This document shows, piece after piece, positions 1-11,057 of a DNA stretch of 64,000 nt. The position numbers were made by a program, and so were the translations under genes. How positions within the stretch are numbered: position 1 is the stretch's first letter; each line of letters starts with the position of its first letter. A model generated the notes under the pieces. That model was not told the origin of the DNA. It searched no databases and saw only the letters and a program-made list of their open reading frames with translations. Source of the DNA: Furcasterigmium furcatum (Eukaryota > Ascomycota > Sordariomycetes > Glomerellales > Plectosphaerellaceae); NCBI GenBank assembly GCA_001599815.1, contig BCIA01000003.1, positions 3,534,001 to 3,598,000 of the forward strand, written 5' to 3'.

Positions 1-35
1 CGCAACGCGCAGTCCGCTTACCCTCTCGCTTCCAG

Positions 36-1258
36 GTCGTCGTCACCACCGCTCTCCGCACCGCCTTCACGAAAGGCGGCAAGGGTGGCTTCAAGGACAC
101 ACACGCTGCCGACCTCATGGCCGGTGCCCTGAAAGCCCTGCTCGAGCGCTCCAAGATCGACCCATCCCTCGTCGAAGATATTGCCGTCGGCACCGTCCTG
201 GCGCCCGGCGGCGGCGCCACCGAGATGCGCGCCGCTGCTCTGGTCGCCGGCTTCCCCGTTGAGACCGCCGTCCGCACCCTGAACCGCCAGTGCTCGTCCG
301 GCCTCCAGGCCTGCGTCGACGTCGCCAACCAGATCAAGACCGGCATGATCGAGATCGGCATCGGCGCAGGCGTCGAGAGCATGAGCCTCAACTACGGGTA
401 AGTCCTTTCCGTCGGAACGCCATATAGCTGTCCCCCGTGCTGACCACCCATCTTGCCAGCCCCGGCGCCGTCGCTGAGTTCTCCGACAACTTCGAGGCCA
501 ACACCGAGGCGGCCAACTGCAAGGTCCCCATGGGCGTCCTCTCCGAAGACATGGCCCGGGACCTCCAGATCCCCCGTGTCAAGCAGGATGCCTTCGCCGC
601 CTCTTCCTACGAGAAGGCCGCCAAGGCCCAGGCCGAGGGTCTCTTCGACAACGAAATCGCCCCCCTGACCGTCAGCTTCACGGACCCCAAGTCCGGCGAG
701 ACCAAGCAAATCACCGTCTCCAAGGACGACGGTGTCCGTCCCGGCGTCAATGCCGAGTCCCTCGCAAAGATCAGGCCCGCCTTCGCCAAGGAGGGCAGCA
801 TCCACGCCGGCAACGCCTCCCAGGTCTCCGACGGCGCTGCCGCCGTCCTCCTCATGAAGCGCAGCACCGCCGAGCGCCTCGGCCAACCCATCCTTGGAAA
901 GTACGTCGCCGCCGCCATTGTTGGCATCCCGCCCCTTCTCATGGGTCAGGGCCCTTGGAAGGCTATCCCCCGCGCCAACGCTCTCGCCGGCATCTCCACC
1001 GAGGACGTCGACATCTACGAGATCAACGAGGCCTTCGCCTCCCAGTGCCTCTGGTCCGCCGAGCAGCTCGGTATCCCTCAGGAGAAGATCAACCCCAAGG
1101 GCGGCGCCATCGCCTTCGGTCACCCCCTGGGCTGCACCGGCGCCAGGCAGGTGTCCACGCTCTTGTACGAGCTGAAGAGGACTGGCAAGAAGGTCGGCAA
1201 CACGTCTATGTGTATCGGCACCGGCATGGGCATGAGCGCCGTCTGGGTGGCCGAATAA
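36..1258 (+). CDS. 3-ketoacyl-CoA thiolase, peroxisomal type (5' partial)
   Basis: Catalyses the last step of beta-oxidation: thiolysis of 3-ketoacyl-CoA to acetyl-CoA plus a shortened acyl-CoA. The 5' end lies before the window. Bases 1-35 end in a pyrimidine-rich TTCCAG and look like the tail of an intron, so the first visible exon is 36-397. An intron at 398-459 (GTAAGT...GCCAG) follows, then exon 460-1258; 386 residues are visible. All three thiolase active-site blocks are present: LNRQCSSGLQA with the acyl-accepting Cys, GGAIAFGHPLGCTGARQ with the His, and the C-terminal CIGTGMGMSAVW Cys. The sequence resembles the Fox3/Pot1 peroxisomal group more than acetoacetyl-CoA thiolases. These enzymes usually carry an N-terminal PTS2 signal, which would be in the missing exon, so the location is inferred. 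It converges with the HUL5-like gene downstream. Confidence 0.95.
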
Positions 1259-1652
1259 ATGTCTTTGGGTAAATGAATTGGATATCGAGCGGGAGAAAGG
1301 AAAAAGGGAAGAATGTACGAGTACATATCGCATCAATATCATGACATGAACACAAGCGTTTTAACCCTTCACGGGTGCCCCCGACGTGACGTGATTTAAC
1401 AATATCTACAACACACACATCGTAAACAATAGCTGGGCTGATATTCCCTGACCTTGATCATCCTCTGCCTGGATTCCTTCCATCTTAGTCTTCACCTACC
1501 TTAGTCATCTGCCAGGCTGACTATCCTCTGTTCAAGTAGCTTTCACGTCAGATACATCAGAGTACGCCGGATAACAAATGTTGTTTAATCAACTGTCTAA
1601 TCGCTGCCCTCGCTATCCTCGCTATCCTCATGAAACGCAACTCGCTTGACAC
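1259..1652. other. Convergent 3' intergenic region
   Basis: Lies between the stop codons of the thiolase (+) and the HECT ligase (-). It is AT-richer than the flanking coding sequence and should hold both 3' UTRs and polyadenylation sites. No further gene seen. Confidence 0.7.
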
Positions 1653-4600
1653 TCAACTAAGATCAAAGCCCGCCCCCGACTCTATGGCCTGCAGTAGCTT
1701 CTTCCGCAGGGTTGCTTCATCTGTATACCTCGGTAGCTTGAGAAGATTCACGCATGTGCTCGTGCTCGGAAGACGCTCCTCGTCCGTGCCACTATCCCGG
1801 ATACTAAACCGCGGATTAAGCTGAGAAAAGCCGAGGAGGGGAGCTCGCGGCGTTGAGGTGACGTATTTGAGCAGAAGCCTACGCTGCTCGTCGGAAAAGT
1901 TGCGAACAACCTTCCAGAAGAGACGAATGGTGGGATGGTCTTCGGAGTGGCCTGGGTCGTAGAGGCCAGAGTAGATGGTGTTGCGTCGTAGATCGTCGAC
2001 GTCAATCTCGGACGAGTCGCCTCCAATGAGCCGTTGCAGCTCATTCTGGTTGAACATCGACAGCCATGAAGGGGCGATCATGGAGCGGAGGCCACGAAGG
2101 AATGCAGCAGTCTGCGCCAGTGGTTGCACAACGAGACGATGGCGGGCCACGTACGAGATGTACAGCAGACGATTATCGTTTGTGACTGGTTCGTTGTCGC
2201 CGTTCGGGATGAGTTGCCGAGTGATGGTCTTCACAGGCTCGCCGCGACCGGATATCTGGTCGTTGATAGTGAAATCGAGTCCCAGAGTGGAGACGTCGCC
2301 TTTGTAGTTCTTCAACTTCAACATCCCCTGATACAACTCCTCATCGAGGTCCCGCAGGTCGTTCAAATTGCCACGATAGCTGTTCTCGCCCGACTGGCCA
2401 GTAGCCCATTTGAGCAGAAAGAACCCGGCAAAGCTGATGTCGACCAGGATGCTCTCGTACATGCACTTGCCAACAAGGCGACCAAGGAACTCGAACATCC
2501 GCAGAAGTTCTGCGGTGCTTTCGCTGGTCTCGGACGCAGTGGCATGGCGAAGAAGATCTCTTAGCCTGTCGAGGACGACCGGGTTCGGATAGATCAGCCC
2601 TTGGCTGTTCGCGACGAAGTAGTCTTCGCTCGTGGACGAGAAGGCGTTGTCGATGGCGCTGATCAGGAACTCTTTGGTAACACCGCCGCCGTCAATGCCC
2701 GCCTCGACGTCGCCAAACTTGTCGACGAATTGGATTTGGATTGGCTCCTTGAGGCCATCTCCCAATTCGTAGAATTGCTCATAAGCATCATCAAACTCTC
2801 TTCCCCTGGTGATGGTGCCACGGTGTCGCGCGAAGGGGTTGTTGCCAGGCAACAGCGGGTTGTTGACCATTGTCATCCTCCACGTCTCGGCGTCCAAGCC
2901 GTTTCTTCGCCGTATCTTGTCCGAGTCAATGAACTTGCGGAAGATTTCGACGCGTGTGGCGAAGGGTATGACGAAAGGAATGTGCTTCAGCACCTCGAGC
3001 TTTGGCCCTATCACAGAGAGCATCCGATCTCTGTGGGCCTTTTTCTGCTGCAACCGAAGCCTTTCGATCTGAGCATGGCGAGACAGTCGCTGTCCGGTCA
3101 TGGTGTGAGGCTGGCTGTGCATTCCGCCCATCGTTGCATCTTCATCCTCTTCCTGTCCGGCGTCTTCGTCTTCGTCTTCATCTTCATCCTCCTCTTTCGC
3201 CGCCAACTCTTGCTGCTGGCGCTCCTGTTCTGCAGCCACAGCATCAACAAATCTACCCATCTCAAATCTGGAGGTCATGAGCCAGTGATTGGCAGGGAGG
3301 AAGGGGCGTCTCGAGTCCCTCTCGAACAACATGCGTAGAGCGGTAGTGATAACGCCTCTAAGGCTGCTGAGATCGAGTTTGGTCACGCCCGGCTTGCCAT
3401 CGCCAGGGTTGTTGTTGTTGCCGGGGGCGGTGGCCTTGGCAGATGCATGGCCGAAATAGGTGTCAATCTTTGCGTCTGCCGAAGCTTCAGTTGACCGCAG
3501 GCTTTCCAGTATACCAGGACCATCGTGGAGTAGTGTAAAAGCGAGGTTCTTCAAGAACGTTGTCAAGCTCTTGATCTCGTCCATGGCCAGTCCGCAGGAT
3601 CGAATGCGGGAAGACTCGTGCGTTCCAGAGAGCACGCTGGGGTGTACGCAGCTGAAGAAGTCGTCGTCATCGCTGAGCCTCAAAATGAAGATGTAGAGCT
3701 CAAGGAAGAGCAGGATGAGTCTCCAATCCCCGTCTTCTGAGGACCTCGACTCTGAGCCAGGTGATTTAGAAAGATACGACCTCACTAAAACTGCCGAAGC
3801 CGATGCTCTATCGTCCTCGATCTGACGATAAACTCTTGTCCGACGGGTGCTTTCCCATAGGAATTTGATAACAGGCACAGTATGCCCGCCTCCAGAGGCT
3901 ACGTCTCCCAAGAAGAGACGCATGCGAATATCGTCGCCGTGCGCAGGGAAGCAGCGTATCAGGATGATGATGTACCCAGCCAAAAGGCTTGCTCCCTCGG
4001 CATTCAAGGCATTCGCTGTTAGCTCGGCCAAGAGGGCTGAGATGCCCTCGCGATCAACCAAAGAGGAGACTTTGCCCATGACGTACTGTGGCAAAGGCGG
4101 CAGAGCGTCTTTTCTCGGGGGGTTCAAAACGTCGGGCTTAGTTGGGTACCTCAGATTGATATGGTCAACGAGATTCGCGAGCTGAAGCTGGAGGGCTCGC
4201 AAGTATGACTGTCGTTCTGACGGGATGGGTCGTGCCTGGTGCAGGTCGATGAAATTGGCTAGAAGCCACATTTGCGAGTCTGCCGTCCAATCCGAGGGTG
4301 CTTCGTGATGAAGCTCAACAATAGCTGTTGCCAGCTTCTCGAGATCTACTTGATGGGCTAGGATGTCCCCCCCTTGAGTGTTGAGTGCGAGCCCTTCCTT
4401 GGCCAAGAAACACAGGGCAAAGGAAGAATACGCTTCGGCAGCGCCTTCGTTCGCCGGGTCTAGCAGGGCGACAGCTGCACGCTGTATTGCCTGCATCTGG
4501 TCTGAAGACGCGCGGAAGTTGACTGCTGCTTGCGCCAGCATCTTGTAGTAGCGGGTAGTGATTTTCGATAAGCATCGAGGAGATAGCTCCGCTATTCGTT

Positions 4601-5108
4601 CAAGGAGTTTGAACAAATGGTCGTGTTCGGATGCATTTCTGCATTCCAAGGCTGCCACCAACGCTGTTGCAAGACGACTTAATCTGTACGGGTTGCGCTG
4701 GACGGAGACGATGCGGTCGATTCCATTCTGGTGGATGTCGTCGGCAAGCTGGACCAGCCTCTGGTGGTCTTGAGTATTGTTCGGCTGAAAGGAAGCCAGG
4801 AGCAGCGGCAGCCCCGTCTCGATTCGGCTCTCCAGTGGCGTGGTATTGCTTCTGTATAGGTCGTCGAAGGCTTCGCGTCGGGACTCTCGCAAGCATTTCC
4901 TGACCTTGTAGCTCCTCCACGTTCGCTGTATTCGCCGGGATGCGTTCAGTCGGTCTCTTTCTTGCTGCCGCTTCTGCCTCTCAGCCTGGGCGAGCGAGAC
5001 GGTTTGGGAGGCGCCGGTCGGTTGCCATGCTGAGAAGGGATTTCGGTTCTGCCCGCTCAGGTTGACGTTTCGGGTTCGTCGTGAGTTGCCGGTGAATGTT
5101 GAATGCAT
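1653..5108 (-). CDS. HUL5: HECT-type E3 ubiquitin ligase, HUL5/UBE3C-like
   Basis: Ubiquitin-chain elongating E3; yeast Hul5 acts with the proteasome and on misfolded proteins. Single exon. The open frame begins at 5132, but the Met at 5108 is preferred because family members begin with a short segment followed by TFTGxSRRxRNVNLSG, as here. That gives 1151 residues, normal for the family. An IQ-like motif (RRIQRTWRSYKVRK, about residues 58-71) is typical of Hul5/UBE3C. A helical middle region follows, then an acidic Asp/Glu tract near residues 635-660. The HECT domain fills roughly the last 370 residues, with the catalytic Cys in LPSTSTCVNLLKLP (about residue 1119) and the conserved Phe four residues from the C-terminus (GFDLS). 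It is divergent from PAB1. The nearest alternative is another HECT class, but the IQ motif and length favour HUL5. Confidence 0.93.
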   Translation of the reverse strand: MHSTFTGNSRRTRNVNLSGQNRNPFSAWQPTGASQTVSLAQAERQKRQQERDRLNASRRIQRTWRSYKVRKCLRESRREAFDDLYRSNTTPLESRIETGLPLLLASFQPNNTQDHQRLVQLADDIHQNGIDRIVSVQRNPYRLSRLATALVAALECRNASEHDHLFKLLERIAELSPRCLSKITTRYYKMLAQAAVNFRASSDQMQAIQRAAVALLDPANEGAAEAYSSFALCFLAKEGLALNTQGGDILAHQVDLEKLATAIVELHHEAPSDWTADSQMWLLANFIDLHQARPIPSERQSYLRALQLQLANLVDHINLRYPTKPDVLNPPRKDALPPLPQYVMGKVSSLVDREGISALLAELTANALNAEGASLLAGYIIILIRCFPAHGDDIRMRLFLGDVASGGGHTVPVIKFLWESTRRTRVYRQIEDDRASASAVLVRSYLSKSPGSESRSSEDGDWRLILLFLELYIFILRLSDDDDFFSCVHPSVLSGTHESSRIRSCGLAMDEIKSLTTFLKNLAFTLLHDGPGILESLRSTEASADAKIDTYFGHASAKATAPGNNNNPGDGKPGVTKLDLSSLRGVITTALRMLFERDSRRPFLPANHWLMTSRFEMGRFVDAVAAEQERQQQELAAKEEDEDEDEDEDAGQEEDEDATMGGMHSQPHTMTGQRLSRHAQIERLRLQQKKAHRDRMLSVIGPKLEVLKHIPFVIPFATRVEIFRKFIDSDKIRRRNGLDAETWRMTMVNNPLLPGNNPFARHRGTITRGREFDDAYEQFYELGDGLKEPIQIQFVDKFGDVEAGIDGGGVTKEFLISAIDNAFSSTSEDYFVANSQGLIYPNPVVLDRLRDLLRHATASETSESTAELLRMFEFLGRLVGKCMYESILVDISFAGFFLLKWATGQSGENSYRGNLNDLRDLDEELYQGMLKLKNYKGDVSTLGLDFTINDQISGRGEPVKTITRQLIPNGDNEPVTNDNRLLYISYVARHRLVVQPLAQTAAFLRGLRSMIAPSWLSMFNQNELQRLIGGDSSEIDVDDLRRNTIYSGLYDPGHSEDHPTIRLFWKVVRNFSDEQRRLLLKYVTSTPRAPLLGFSQLNPRFSIRDSGTDEERLPSTSTCVNLLKLPRYTDEATLRKKLLQAIESGAGFDLS

Positions 5109-6952
5109 GGTAGCAATGACCCGGCAGATCACCGCCCCGGGCTATGACGAGGGCAAATCAGGGTGACGGGCAGTCGAGCTGGGCAGCTTCTGGAAGCTCT
5201 TCTCCAGTTGCAGAACGGGCAGGGAAATGGAAAGAGTGGTAGGCGCTCGTACGGCTGGCGATGGAATTGTTGAAGTCTGTGGCTGCACTCGGCGGGTTTG
5301 GAGGGGTGACCGATGAGGTAAGCATCGAGGTTGGGGGGTAGAAGGGACCTGGGTTCCAGAACTGTAATGAGACGCTGGGAGTCCCAGGAATCGAGACACG
5401 GTCTTGATATGCCGGCGGGAAATGAAGGTGTCTCGTTCTAGGTCCGCCTCGATCTGGATCATTTAGCACGACTGCTCGATCTCGCAGTCAAGCAACAACC
5501 ATCTGAACTTGATGCCGTAATAATGATCAGGCAGCTAGAAGCTTCGCGCGTTGCGCAGTTGCGGGTGGAAGGCCACAGGACCGCGCTAGTGCATGCCGAA
5601 GCAGTCGGCGCTAGTGGCGTTAGCTCCATACCGATAAGAGAGGCGATAACGTATGTTAACTTTTTGTTGCATGATCATCAGGTGGAATGAGAAGACTGCA
5701 AGATTGCCAACAGGAGGTGTCTCTGTCTCGAAGGTGATGACACTCAACACTGCTAGGATTATTTGGTACGTGTACGATCTAAGATGGCCAAGAAGTATTT
5801 GGTCGCGTTCTGCACGCAGGTAAGGATGCGCCGTCATTGCCGAACAAAATTATCAAGCCATGGGAGCGAGATTGGCAGGTGCGTACTTGTAGATAGTAGC
5901 CAAATCGAAACACGCCTCCCTCCAGAGAGCACCAAGGGTCGGGATCAGAAGTTAAGGTTGTCAGTCGAGGCTCAAGCAAACGGTGGTGACTTCAAACAGG
6001 CAGCCAGAGTTTCAACCTTCGTTGGTAGGTACTTGGAACCCTCCTGCCTCCAAAGATTGGAAACTCCTTCCCGCAGAAATGTAAGTGCCAGTACCTTGTC
6101 GCAAGTACTCTCAACCAAAAGCCCAGGTACCCGGGTTGGAGGCTCCGATTCTCTACCAGCAGTTGGGGTAAGATTTGGGGATGAGATGTTAGCCCATCTC
6201 CAGGGTCCAAGCTCTGGGGAGAAAAGATACATCCCTCACGTGGCGAGTGAGGTATCCCCACTAGCACCTTCCCCTCCGAACAGTAGGTTGGTTGTGTGAG
6301 GAAAGAACGGTGGTACCCTTGGCCACGGAAGGTGCCAGGCGCAACCTAGAAAAAAATTGGCCAGCAATAAAAGTCCACCACCGAAATCTCTTCCCCCTTC
6401 TCCTCTCCGTCAACATCACAAAGCCCTTATCACCAATCCCCCTTACCAAACACGCGCGAGCACCAGGCAAGGAGTACGATCCCCCGTACTTGTTCTCTGT
6501 TCTCGCTCATTCACTTGCAAAAAGAACAAAAAAACTTGAAAAAAACTCCATCTAAAACCCACCACCACCTCCTCCCCCAACCCTCAAACCAACGACCCCG
6601 ATCGCACACGAATCCATCCCGTATTCTGCGCTCGACAACCCGTTCTTGGCAGGTCTCCCTCATACATCAAGAGAAACCCGAAGTGTCGATTCCATCGCCA
6701 CATCCAACTCGTCACGACTCACCCCGGCCCAGAGACCTCGACCGTCCCGACGCCGTTTGTCCTCGATCTTCCTCCAAGCTCCCACCTTTCGGTCTTTGAT
6801 CCAGGACCGTCATTTGTTCTCTTTCATTAGGTATGCACTACCCTTTTGATGATATGCCACATCCATCCTCCCCGCACTCAGCGCCTCTCCCCATTTCGCC
6901 TACTCACGTCTCATCTACAACAGAACGAACGAATCCCAACAACCTCGTCGCA
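5109..6952. promoter_or_regulatory. Divergent promoter region of the HUL5-like gene and PAB1
   Basis: 1.8 kb between divergent starts. Its PAB1-proximal third (about 6370-6830) is rich in C/T and A runs, as in 5' UTRs of highly expressed fungal genes. Short ORFs here lack coding bias and match nothing I recognise. Confidence 0.6.
6831..6923 (+). other. PAB1: 5' UTR intron of PAB1 (predicted)
   Basis: GTATGC donor directly after TTCATTAG and an ACAACAG acceptor 93 nt later, 29 nt before the PAB1 ATG. Removing it deletes the upstream in-frame ATG at 6833, which supports the start at 6953 and explains why the frame is open further upstream. Confidence 0.65.
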
Positions 6953-9274
6953 ATGTCTGCTCCCGCGAACTCCGGCGCTGTTGATCAGCTCGCCAACGAC
7001 CTTGGCAACACCTCCCTCAACGGAGGCGACAAGAACGCCCCCGCCATCAACACCAACGTCGAGGGCGGTGCCCAGGGCGATGATGTCGACACCGCTGGCC
7101 CTACCCCCAGCTCTGCCGCTCCCCATCCCCAGGCTTCTGCCTCGCTCTACGTCGGTGAGCTCGATCCCTCCGTCACCGAGGCCATGCTTTTCGAGCTCTT
7201 CTCCCACATCGGCCCCGTCGCCTCTATCCGTGTCTGCCGTGACGCCGTCACTCGTCGCTCGCTCGGCTATGCCTACGTCAACTACAACGCCACCCCCGAT
7301 GGCGAGAAGGCCCTCGAGGAGCTGAACTACACTCTCATCAACGGCCGCCCTTGCCGTATCATGTGGTCCCAGCGTGACCCGGCTCTGCGCAAGACTGGCC
7401 AGGGCAATGTCTTCATCAAGAACCTCGACGTCGCCATCGACAACAAGGCTCTCCATGACACCTTTGCCGCTTTCGGTAACATTCTGAGCTGCAAGGTTGC
7501 CCAGGACGAGCACGGCAACTCCAAGGGCTATGGTTTCGTGCACTACGAGACCGACGAGTCTGCTGCGCAGGCCATCAAGCACGTTAACGGCATGCTTCTC
7601 AACGAGAAGAAGGTCTACGTCGGACCTCACATCCCCAAGAAGGACCGCCAGTCCAAGTTCGAGGAGATGAAGGCCAACTTCACCAACGTCTACGTCAAGA
7701 ACATCCACCCCGATGTCACCGACGATGATTTCCGCGAGCTCTTCGCCAAGTACGGAGACGTCACCTCCTCTTCTCTCGCCCGCGACCAGGAGGGCAAGAG
7801 CCGTGGTTTCGGCTTTGTCAACTTCACCACCCACGAGAGCGCCGCCAGGGCTGTTGACGAGCTGAACGGCAACGACTTCCGCGGCCAGGACCTCTATGTC
7901 GGCCGTGCTCAGAAGAAGCACGAGCGTGAGGAGGAGCTCCGCAAGTCTTACGAGGCCGCCCGCCAGGAGAAGGCCAACAAGTACCAGGGCGTCAACCTCT
8001 ACATCAAGAACCTCGGCGACGACGTTGATGACGAGAAGCTGAGGACCATCTTCTCCGAGTACGGCCCTATCACTTCTGCCAAGGTCATGCGTGAGACTCA
8101 GGCCGAGGCCGAGGAGAAGGAGAAGGAAGAGGAGGAGGCCAAGGAGGCCGCCAAGGAGACCAAGGAGGGCGAGGACAGCGATGAGAAGGATGCTGCTGAG
8201 AAGTCCGAGAAGAAGTCCGAGAAGAAGGACAAGAAGCTCGGTAAGAGCAAGGGCTTCGGTTTCGTCTGCTTCAGCAACCCTGAGGACGCCACCAAGGCTG
8301 TTGCCGAGATGAACCAGCGCATGATTGACCACAAGCCCCTCTACGTTGCCCTGGCGCAGCGCAAGGACGTTCGCAAGAACCAGCTTGAGGCAAGCATTCA
8401 AGCTCGCAACCAGATGCGCATGCAGGCTTCTGCCGCCCAGGCTGGCATGCCCAACCAGTACATGCAGCAGCCTGTCTACTTCCCCGGTCAGCAGCCTGGC
8501 TTCATGCCTGGCGGTGGCCGTGGCATGCCCTTCCCCCAGAACATGGGCATGCCCAACGTCCAGGGCGGTCGTCCCGGCCAGTACCCCGCCGGCTACCCCC
8601 AGCAGGGTGGTCGCGGTATTCCCCAGCAGATGCCTCCCAACATGTACGGCATTCCCGGACAGTTCCCTCCTGGCGCCCCCTTCGCCCAGGCCAACAACCC
8701 CCAGTTCCTCGCCGCCATGCAGCAGGTTCAGCAGGCTACCATGGGCGGCGGACGCGGCGGACAAGGCCGCGGCCCTATGCAGGGCATGCCTGCCATGGGT
8801 ATGGGCGGTCCTGGAATGCCCGGCTACCCTCCCAACAACCGCCAGCAGCCCGGTCAGGCCGGCGGCCGTGGTGGTCCCCGCAACGGCCAGGCCCAGGGCG
8901 GTGCCCCCCCTGCGGCGCGCCCCGAGGGCCAGGCCCAGGGCCTCAGCCAAGTTCAGCAGCAGCTGAGCAACACCACCGACCCTCGCCAGCAGAAGCAGAT
9001 TCTGGGTGAGATGATCTTCCCCAAGATCGCTGCCCAGCAGCCCGAGCTTGCTGGCAAGATCACTGGCATGTTGCTGGAGATGGACAACAATGAGCTCGTC
9101 ACCCTGTAAGTCATGCAATCCCCTGGAGCGCAGCACCGCCGCTAACATAACATCAGTATTGAGGATGACAGCGCCATGAAGGCCAAGGTTGATGAGGCCC
9201 TGGGTGTCTACGAAGAGTACGTGAAGAACCAGGGTCAGCAGGAAGGCGAGAAGAAGGAGGAGGCTAAGGCCTAG
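6953..9274 (+). CDS. PAB1: Polyadenylate-binding protein (PABP/Pab1)
   Basis: Binds mRNA poly(A) tails and links them to translation initiation and deadenylation; cytoplasmic with nuclear shuttling. Exons 6953-9105 and 9157-9274 (GTAAGT...CATCAG intron) give 756 residues. Start chosen at MSAPANSGAVDQLAND, the usual fungal PABP N-terminus. Four RRMs: about residues 63-140, 150-227, 243-320 and 345-470, each with RNP1-like cores such as KGYGFVHY, RGFGFVNF and KGFGFVCF. RRM4 is interrupted by about 49 residues of Glu/Lys-rich sequence (about 382-431). A Gly/Pro/Gln/Met-rich linker follows, then a C-terminal MLLE domain containing KITGMLLEMDN; the intron splits this domain and the second exon supplies its last helix (IEDDSAMKAKVDEALGVYEEY). 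The frequent C-ending codons suggest high expression. Confidence 0.97.
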
Positions 9275-9920
9275 GCGACTGAACGCGCCTCCGTTGCGGT
9301 TGCGTGAGACGCCGTATCCGTGTTTCTTTTGTTATCATACCCCCCGCGTTTTTTTCCCTCGATGCAACACCGTGCTGCCTCGTCGGCTGCGGCGTTGCGT
9401 TTGACATGCTTGGCAAGGAACCGGAAAAGTTTTCTCGGACATTCGGCGGCAATGTTGATCTTGCTTGAGGCCGGAAACAGGGAGCACCGTGCTATCTCGC
9501 AAGAAGCGGGCACCCAGTGTTCCCTCGTCCTCGGGTATTCTACATGTACTTTTGGCAGCACATGTCGCTATCTTTAGGAGGAGATGGGTCTACCTCTGAG
9601 TGTTCTCCTGCACAAGGAGGCTCGGCCTGTCTCGAGGGCCTCTGCGCCGCTCACTTCCAGATTTGGTGGTTTGGCTCCAGGCAGGCGTTACGGTATGCGT
9701 AGAGAACAGTTGACTGGTCTCGTGCGCAAGGAATGGCACCAATACCCCCACGACAGGCTGTCGGTTATTGAGGCAGATTTTGGAGGGCTTCCCCTATTTG
9801 GGACTGGGCTCTTTTCTAATGGAACATGTTCAAAAAAAAATCTCGGCCCCGGATGCAAAAACGTGATGCCATGGTACAAGGAGGTGCTCTGTCTGTCTGT
9901 CTCTCTCTATAACATGCGGT
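9275..9920. other. Convergent 3' region of PAB1 and the nitronate monooxygenase
   Basis: Holds the two 3' UTRs. An A-run at 9832-9840 and a pyrimidine simple repeat near 9887-9908 are the only notable items. No gene seen. Confidence 0.6.
9887..9908. repeat. CTGT/CT simple repeat
   Basis: Imperfect CTGT then CT repeat of about 22 nt just past the stop codon of the nitronate monooxygenase, in its expected 3' UTR. Confidence 0.7.
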
Positions 9921-11057
9921 CTATAGCTTCGCCTCAGGTTTGATCAGGGCGAGTCTCTGCCTCAGCGCATCCTCGGCCTCCTTTTCTATCCTGGACACAA
10001 GGACCTGGACCGTGGGGATATCGTGGATCAGGCCAATGACCTGGCCTGCGGTCCATACCTGTAAACGGGGTCAGCAATGCTCGCCCACAAGGGGACTCAT
10101 GCCAGAGGCCAGAACTCACGCCAAAGTTGGGATCGCCATTGATGAAGACCTGTTTGCCGCGTTGGCCGCTGACGAGGGGCGCCATGGGCGTGAAGTCGCC
10201 GTCGGTGTTGGCGGCCTCGACCTTGAGGGCCTCCTCGACGACCTTGTTCTTGTAGAGGCGTGTGGTGTTGCGCCACTTCCGGAGGACGAGGGCCGTGTCC
10301 GTCTCCTGGGCGCGGACGATCTCTTCCTTGATGTTGCGGTGGATGGGCGCCTCGACGGTGCACATGAAGCGGGTGCCCATGTTGATGCCGCATGCGCCGA
10401 GGCAGAGGGCGGCGGCGAGGCCGTGGCCGTCTGCGAAGCCACCGGACGCGATAAAGGGGACGCCATTGAGGGCCTGGCGGGCGCGGGAGAGGAGGATGAA
10501 GTTTGTAATGTCGGACTCGCCGACGTGGCCGGCGCACTCGAAGCCGTCGATGGAGAGGAAGTCGACGCCGAGCTTGACGGCGGAGATGGCGTGACGGATG
10601 GAGGTGCACTTGTGGAGGATGGTGACGCCGGAGCGCTTGAGCTGGGTGATGACGGGGCCGGGGGAGTTGCCAGCCGTCTCGACAATTGTGATGCCCTCGT
10701 CGATGATGGCCTGGGCGTATGCGCCGTAGTCGGGGGGCACGAGGGCGGGGAGGAGGGTCAGGTTGACGGCGAAGGGGTTCTTAGTCAGTGTCTTGCAGCG
10801 GCGGATCTCGGCGCGAAGCTCGTCGGGTGAGGGAAAGATGAGGGCCGTGATGATGCCGAGGGCGCCGGCATTGGATACTGCGCTGGCGAGGTCGGCAGTG
10901 CCAACATGCTGCATTCCGCCCTGGACAACCGGGACTGTAGCGACAACGGGTCAGCACTCCTGGGATCAAGCGGACGGATGTGCACCTGGCCGGTCAGAAT
11001 GCACTGTTACTCACCTTTGATGCCCAATTTCCGGGTCAGCTCCGTCTCGAGAGGCAT
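9921..11057 (-). CDS. Nitronate monooxygenase (2-nitropropane dioxygenase family), possible peroxisomal enzyme
   Basis: FMN-dependent TIM-barrel enzyme that oxidises alkyl nitronates such as propionate 3-nitronate to carbonyl compound and nitrite. Three exons on the minus strand: 11057-11015, 10934-10120 and 10058-9921 (introns of 80 and 61 nt), 331 residues. The tiny first exon encodes MPLETELTRKLGIK and joins in phase to VPVVQGGMQHVGTAD, the usual N-terminal barrel strand. GFECAGH carries the catalytic His expected for the family, and ASGGFADGHGLAAALCLGA with GTRFMCTVEAP forms the FMN phosphate site. The last exon ends in Ala-Lys-Leu, a permitted PTS1 variant, so peroxisomal import is inferred. 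The size fits class I fungal enzymes. The exact substrate cannot be read from the sequence. Confidence 0.92.

Noticed and set aside
392..1342. 316-codon ORF antisense to the thiolase
   Set aside because: Same shadow effect; low-complexity Gly/Leu/Asp-rich translation, and the sense strand has complete thiolase motifs.
5763..6299. 178-codon ORF between the HUL5-like gene and PAB1
   Set aside because: Mixed codon use and no domain; lies in a divergent promoter region.
6911..9148. 745-codon ORF antisense to PAB1
   Set aside because: It mirrors PAB1; the C-ending codon bias of a highly expressed gene removes stops from the opposite strand. The translation is Leu/Val/Gly/Asp/Glu-rich low-complexity sequence with no motif.
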